64,000 nt of DNA from contig JAFRQH010000010.1 in the NCBI GenBank assembly GCA_017428725.1, positions 62,001 to 126,000 on the forward strand, written 5' to 3'. The position numbers and the translations under genes were made by a program. Of the stretch, positions 60,185-64,000 are shown one piece after another. The notes under the pieces were generated by a model. It did not search any database, was not told the origin of the DNA, and saw only the letters and a program-made list of their open reading frames with translations. Every line of letters begins with the position of its first letter. Position 1 is the stretch's first letter. Origin of the DNA: Bacteroidales bacterium. GTDB lineage: Bacteria > Bacteroidota > Bacteroidia > Bacteroidales > UBA932.

Positions 60185-61090
60185 ATGCATTCCAACCTCA
60201 AAAAACTTTTTGTTATGATGGCTGCCTGTCTGACCGGACTCGGCTGCGGCGCCCAGTCTCCCAAAGGCGCCCTGACCTACTGCAGTTATTCCGCGACCGG
60301 AGCCGCCGGGCTCGGCAAGGAATACTGTGAACTCATCGCAGACCAGGATTCGATCCCCAAGGTCGTCGTCGTGATGAACGAAGGCAACCGCTTCGGCACC
60401 CAGGTGATCCACAAGGAGTATCCGGTGACGCAGGAGGTCGTGGAATCGCTCCGGTCCCTGCTCATCAACAACAAGGTCCACAAATTGGACGGCTATAATG
60501 TGGAAGAGAGGATGTCCGGCGGCCACACGTACCGGATCTATATGGAATACAGTTCCGGCCGGAAGGTCAACGCCCACTGGTACGGACACGACATCAAGCC
60601 GGAGGCCCTCAGCGCTTACGGGATGATCAAGTCCTTCTTCAACCCCTGGCGGGAACGGGCTTACCGGGCGAGCGAGCCCATCTCCCAGTGCAGCATCGTC
60701 GTGAGGAATATGAATACCCGGGCCACGGACCATTATCTGCTGCTCTGCCAGCAGGGCTTCACGCCCAGGGTCGTGTTCGACCTCAACGTAGACGGCCGCG
60801 ACAGCAGCAGTCCCGAGATCCACGAGCAGTTCAACCTCGAAGACGAAGCCGACATCGAGCGCGTGGAGCAGCTCAAGCAGGCCCTCATCGACCTGAATGC
60901 CATCGAACTGGGAGACTTCAAACAGGACGACTACATCGAGGGCGGCAACACCTATTCCGTCTCGCTGGAATACCAGAACGGCCGGAAACAGACGCTTTCC
61001 TGGCACACGAACCGCGCCGTAGAGCCTGCGGCACAGGCAATCTACAGCACGGTCATGGCGTTCTTCAGCCCGCTACGGAAGCGGTTTTAG
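60185..61090 (+). CDS. Probable exported protein with a duplicated domain, unknown function
   Basis: The 301-residue protein has a signal with a possible, imperfect lipobox (LTGLGCG). The mature part repeats a domain of about 120 residues. Each half has a strand core, helices (VVESLRSLLINNKVHKL vs ERVEQLKQALIDLNAIEL), a GG-x-TY segment (MSGGHTYRIYMEYSSGRKVNAHW vs EGGNTYSVSLEYQNGRKQTLSWH) and a final FFNPWRER vs FFSPLRKR. It starts 10 bp after the pectate lyase and overlaps the convergent GH gene by 18 bp. No family recognised. Confidence 0.75.
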   Translation: MHSNLKKLFVMMAACLTGLGCGAQSPKGALTYCSYSATGAAGLGKEYCELIADQDSIPKVVVVMNEGNRFGTQVIHKEYPVTQEVVESLRSLLINNKVHKLDGYNVEERMSGGHTYRIYMEYSSGRKVNAHWYGHDIKPEALSAYGMIKSFFNPWRERAYRASEPISQCSIVVRNMNTRATDHYLLLCQQGFTPRVVFDLNVDGRDSSSPEIHEQFNLEDEADIERVEQLKQALIDLNAIELGDFKQDDYIEGGNTYSVSLEYQNGRKQTLSWHTNRAVEPAAQAIYSTVMAFFSPLRKRF

Positions 61091-63154
61091 GCCCTCCCAG
61101 CGGACATCCCAGGTCCCGTCTTTCGGGAAACCCGGATTCTTCTCCGTACAGCCGTCCCAACCGGCACACATCAGCGCAACGGCGGTCAGCAGGCCGCCGT
61201 TGCCCGGCAGGTAGACCCGCAGACGTGAATCCTGGAAGTTGTGGCCGTTGGGCAGGTAGGTGTTGGTGCGCTGGTCCATCAGGATGGCGTTGAGCGCCTT
61301 TTCGGGCTCGCCCACGCGCACGGCGTTCATACAGGTGGTCGGGAAATCCCAGCCCCAGGTCTCGTCCCAGTTCCAGTTGTTGTAGACCCAGTCGAAGGTG
61401 TTCTTCATCAGCTCCGGCTCCATCTGCGGAGTCTGCGGGAGCACGCCCAGTGCGGCCAGCACGGCCATGTGGTCGGAATACATCCGGATGTCCTCATACG
61501 TGTCCGGTTCGCTCTCGGCAGCCAGGTAGAGGCCGTCCTTGGAAGCCAGGTGCGAGAGCTTGGCGATGATCTCGTCCCACTTCGGGTCGCGCGCCAGGCC
61601 TTTGCGCTCGCGCCACAGCTGGGCGGTGCTCAGGCCAAAATGCCAGTAAGACAGCTCGTAGGGCGGGTTGACCGTCTTGGCGGCCTTGAGCGTCTCCTGG
61701 GCGGCGATGCAGCCCTTGAGGAGATAGCGGTCATTGTCGGCATCGTAGGTCACGAAGTCGGCCATGAACTCCGCCGTCTGCTGGATCAGGTCGAAATACT
61801 GGTCGATCACGGCCTGGGAAGGATTGGCGCGGTAGAGCAGCTCCGCCAGGTAGATCAGGTGCGGCTGCTGCCAGATCAGGAACGAGCCCGTGTTGGACGG
61901 GGCCTCCAGGCCGGAAGGATCCGTCATCTTCATCCAGCGCACGCCCTTGAAGCCCTGGCGTTCCGCGATGGCGCGGGCCACCGGCTGCACCTTGCCGTAC
62001 CAAGGCAGGGTCCGGGCGATGAGGTCTTCGTGGCCCCAGAGCGGGAAGTGGGCCTGGTGCCACCAGATCATCTCCATATGGAACTTGCCGTACCAGGAAT
62101 TGTAGGTCAGGCCCGTCTCCTGCGGCGGGGTGTCGCTGGCGCAGTTGACGGCGAGCAGGTACTGGCTCAGTACCACGCGGCGCTCCAGTTCTGGCGCACG
62201 CGGGTCGGTACAGCGGCTGAAGTCCACCACGCCGCCCTCCTGCCAGAACCTGCGCCAATAGGAGGCCGAGGCGGCGCGGGAGGCGGCAGCCGGCAGTACG
62301 GTCAGGTCCGGCTTCTCGCTGGAGAACAGCGCCGTGAAATGCAGGGCCTTGCCGTCCGCAGTCAGGCGCGCCTCGTTGGGTCCCGCCATCTCCACCTTGC
62401 CGTTGTCATACGAGACCTTGATGTAGTAGACGGTCTCATCGAGGGTGTGGCGCAGGATGGCCACGCCCTGCCCCTGTTCCACGATCTCCGTCGTGTGCAG
62501 ATCGTCCTTGGTCCAGTCACAGGCGTCGTCGGAGTGCCCGCCGGTCGGATACGGCATGCGGAAACGGATGGCGATCGACCCCTCGGACTGCACGGAGGCG
62601 GCTACCAGGTCCTGGTCAGGGTCGCAGGAAGTCAGCACGTCGTAGCGCTTGCCGTCGGCCAGGAAAGAGGAACGGATCACGCCCTCCCACAGGTCCAGGG
62701 TCTGGTCGATGCCGCTCAGCTTGTCCTCCTCGATCCCGGCGAAGCCGATTACGCCGAGGTGCAGGCGGTGCGGGTTGATCCGGTACCAGTTGGAGGCATC
62801 CTGTCCACGGCCTTCGCGGATCTGGCAGGCATAGAGTTCTTCGTGCCCGCGGCCGAAGTCATACGGCAGCAGGGTCTCCTCGAAACGGAGACCGTCGGGG
62901 TTGGCGAAGGAGTGCCAGCCCCATTGCGACTGCGTCCCCAGGGGTACGCCCCTGCTGTAGCGCTCCGGGAAGGTCTGCAGCCCGGTGACGTCGGCCGTGA
63001 AGGCGAAGCGGCCGTTGCCGACCGACAGGGAGGCCAGCGGGTCGAGGGCCGTCAGATGGGGGTTGTTGCGGGCCACCAGCGCCGCACGGTCGATCTTGCC
63101 GCTGCAGGCGGTCAGCGCCAGCAGGACGGTCAGGAAGAATGTGATTCGTCTCAT
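61073..63154 (-). CDS. (alpha/alpha)6-barrel glycoside hydrolase-like lipoprotein (GH65-like)
   Basis: The 693-residue protein has a lipobox (LLALTAC, then SGK). An N-terminal beta-sandwich (about 35-300, TALDPLASLSVGNGRFAFTADVTGLQTFPERY) precedes an (alpha/alpha)6 barrel. The barrel has YNSWYGKFHMEMIWWHQAHFPLWGHEDLI and WNWDETWGWDFPTTCMNAVRVGEPEKAL, where acidic residues could be catalytic. The layout recalls GH65 and related clans, but no classical motif settles it. It lies 12 bp after nrdG on the same strand. Substrate unknown. Confidence 0.72.
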   Translation of the reverse strand: MRRITFFLTVLLALTACSGKIDRAALVARNNPHLTALDPLASLSVGNGRFAFTADVTGLQTFPERYSRGVPLGTQSQWGWHSFANPDGLRFEETLLPYDFGRGHEELYACQIREGRGQDASNWYRINPHRLHLGVIGFAGIEEDKLSGIDQTLDLWEGVIRSSFLADGKRYDVLTSCDPDQDLVAASVQSEGSIAIRFRMPYPTGGHSDDACDWTKDDLHTTEIVEQGQGVAILRHTLDETVYYIKVSYDNGKVEMAGPNEARLTADGKALHFTALFSSEKPDLTVLPAAASRAASASYWRRFWQEGGVVDFSRCTDPRAPELERRVVLSQYLLAVNCASDTPPQETGLTYNSWYGKFHMEMIWWHQAHFPLWGHEDLIARTLPWYGKVQPVARAIAERQGFKGVRWMKMTDPSGLEAPSNTGSFLIWQQPHLIYLAELLYRANPSQAVIDQYFDLIQQTAEFMADFVTYDADNDRYLLKGCIAAQETLKAAKTVNPPYELSYWHFGLSTAQLWRERKGLARDPKWDEIIAKLSHLASKDGLYLAAESEPDTYEDIRMYSDHMAVLAALGVLPQTPQMEPELMKNTFDWVYNNWNWDETWGWDFPTTCMNAVRVGEPEKALNAILMDQRTNTYLPNGHNFQDSRLRVYLPGNGGLLTAVALMCAGWDGCTEKNPGFPKDGTWDVRWEGLKPLP

Positions 63155-63166
63155 AAAATGGGTCGA

Positions 63167-63637
63167 TTATCGGTTTGGGTCCAATCCTTTGTGCCAGAAC
63201 CGCGAGGTGATGTCCTCCCGGTGGTAGTAGAGCCGCTGGTTGGTGGTCCGCTCGTTGAGCGGGCCGCACTCGGCGATGTAGGGGCCGACCTTGACATAGT
63301 CGAAGGCCTCGTAGAACTCCGGATCCACCTCCTGGCGGCCGGAATAGACCGCCCGTTCGATGCGGGGATACTTGTCCTTGAGATACGCAGCGATGCGCAG
63401 CAGGGCATCCTTGTCCTTCCCCTCCCCGAGCAGCAGGAAGCAGTTGACCCCGAAATTGTCCGCAATCAGCCGGTCCACCACGGCCGGGGTCAACTCCTCC
63501 CCGATGTCATTCTTCAGGAAGGGTGAGTGGCATCCGAGGCAAGAACCCCGGCAGTTGGAAATCTCAACTGCCAGGGTCACCTTGTCCGGAATCTCTTCGA
63601 GGACGATATCCGTGAGCTCCGGGATGTACTTAATCAT
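63167..63637 (-). CDS. nrdG: Anaerobic ribonucleotide reductase activating protein
   Basis: The 156-residue radical-SAM activase creates the glycyl radical on NrdD. The [4Fe-4S] motif is SNCRGSCLGCHSPFL (Cys-x3-Cys-x2-Cys). The open frame begins 28 codons earlier inside nrdD, but MIKYIPELTDIVLEEIP at 63637 is the sensible start. It overlaps the nrdD end by 8 bp. Confidence 0.92.
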   Translation of the reverse strand: MIKYIPELTDIVLEEIPDKVTLAVEISNCRGSCLGCHSPFLKNDIGEELTPAVVDRLIADNFGVNCFLLLGEGKDKDALLRIAAYLKDKYPRIERAVYSGRQEVDPEFYEAFDYVKVGPYIAECGPLNERTTNQRLYYHREDITSRFWHKGLDPNR

Positions 63638-64000
63638 TCTTCGGCGCGTAGAAGCGGTGCTCCGCCTCGACCTGGCGCGGCTCTGCGAACGAGGAGACCC
63701 GCTTGAGGTAACCGATGACACGGGTCAGGTAGTCGAGGTTCTCGCTGCCGCACTTCGGGCACTTGGTGAGGGTATCCTTGCTGATGTAGCCGCAGTCGTT
63801 GCAGACCGTATTGCGGCAGTTGAAGGTGAAGTAGTTGGTACCATAGTGGGCCGCCGTGTTGAGCAGGCTCCGGTACTGCTCCTTGGAGAGGTGCTCCGCG
63901 ATGTTCATATGGAGGGCGGAACCACCGTCAAGGTACTTGACGAAATCCTCGCCGTGGAGCTTGAACTTGTCGATCATCGACAGCTCGACATCCTCGGGAT
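63630..64000 (-). CDS. nrdD: Anaerobic ribonucleoside-triphosphate reductase, C-terminal part
   Basis: Only the last 122 codons are in the window; the frame is open at the right edge (PEDVELSMIDKFK at the border). The zinc ribbon CNDCGYISKDTLTKCPKCGSENL and the glycyl-radical region RVIGYLKRVSSFAE are present. It reduces NTPs to dNTPs without oxygen, fitting an anaerobe. An in-frame ATG at 63977 is internal, not the start. Confidence 0.93.
   Translation of the reverse strand, partial: PEDVELSMIDKFKLHGEDFVKYLDGGSALHMNIAEHLSKEQYRSLLNTAAHYGTNYFTFNCRNTVCNDCGYISKDTLTKCPKCGSENLDYLTRVIGYLKRVSSFAEPRQVEAEHRFYAPKND

Overview
The window is a gene-dense, high-GC stretch of a Bacteroidota chromosome, most likely Bacteroidales from a gut- or rumen-like habitat. 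The evidence is: (i) at least 20 copies of the Bacteroidetes -7 promoter element TAnnTTTG (mostly TATCTTTG or TATATTTG) in front of genes, with no strong Shine-Dalgarno sequences; (ii) lineage-typical families (DUF5606, DUF349 repeat protein, PUR/DUF3276 protein, YbbR, a long NusB, glycine-lipid acyltransferases); (iii) many secreted lipoproteins and plant-polysaccharide enzymes. The genus cannot be fixed from the sequence alone. I see no tRNA, rRNA, CRISPR array, prophage or SusC/SusD pair.

Layout. 1-10.97 kb (minus): partial lipoprotein, pssA, secreted C1 peptidase, gap, SDR, lpxB, surE, yggS, yidC and a DUF349 protein, i.e. envelope and housekeeping functions. 11-16 kb: trmD; a free-standing small transcription unit with its own promoter and terminator that also carries a 16-codon ORF; a glutaminyl cyclase lipoprotein; a GH106-type alpha-L-rhamnosidase; then about 360 bp of gene-free DNA full of inverted and direct repeats. 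16.1-16.4 kb: RNase P RNA (rnpB), whose promoter lies in a perfect 22-bp inverted repeat. 16.4-22.8 kb (minus): glsB/glsA-like glycine-lipid genes and the operon nusB-yajC-ybbR-coaE-DUF5606-rimO. 22.9-25.4 kb (plus): PUR protein, amidohydrolase/deaminase and purine nucleoside phosphorylase. 25.3-29.5 kb (minus): dsbD, rny, a 6S-like RNA, zapA and a coiled-coil protein. 29.5-35.7 kb (minus): sugar-1-P nucleotidyltransferase with a galacturonokinase-like GHMP kinase, an OmpA protein, a His-containing lipoprotein and two envelope proteins. 35.7-38.8 kb (plus): an HD-RidA fusion and a GH51 arabinofuranosidase. 38.8-42.1 kb (minus): UDG-family protein, a RAYT-like transposase with a SANT-like partner, and an aminotransferase.

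42.1-63.2 kb is a dispersed pectin/rhamnogalacturonan and arabinan degradation region. A five-gene minus-strand operon encodes an SGNH esterase, GH28, a 1083-residue GH54 arabinofuranosidase lipoprotein, a VKOR-thioredoxin fusion and a GH106-like hydrolase. A DUF4861-mscS pair follows. Facing it are rhaB-rhaA-rhaT (L-rhamnose kinase, isomerase, symporter) and a PL1-like pectate lyase. Beyond these is a GH65-like (alpha/alpha)6 hydrolase lipoprotein. Together these could cut the galacturonan/rhamnogalacturonan backbone, trim arabinose and rhamnose, and import and isomerise rhamnose. Rhamnulose-1-phosphate aldolase, a rhamnose regulator and SusCD transporters are not in the window. The right edge holds nrdG and the 3' end of nrdD.

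The observations most worth following are: the VKOR-thioredoxin oxidase overlapping a GH54 enzyme that has the family's active-site vicinal Cys-Cys pair; the small RNA or mini-ORF unit after trmD; the palindrome over the rnpB promoter; the 6S-like RNA between zapA and rny; the galacturonokinase-like kinase with its nucleotidyltransferase; the HD-RidA fusion; and the group of promoters whose -7 box ends only 4-6 nt before the start codon.
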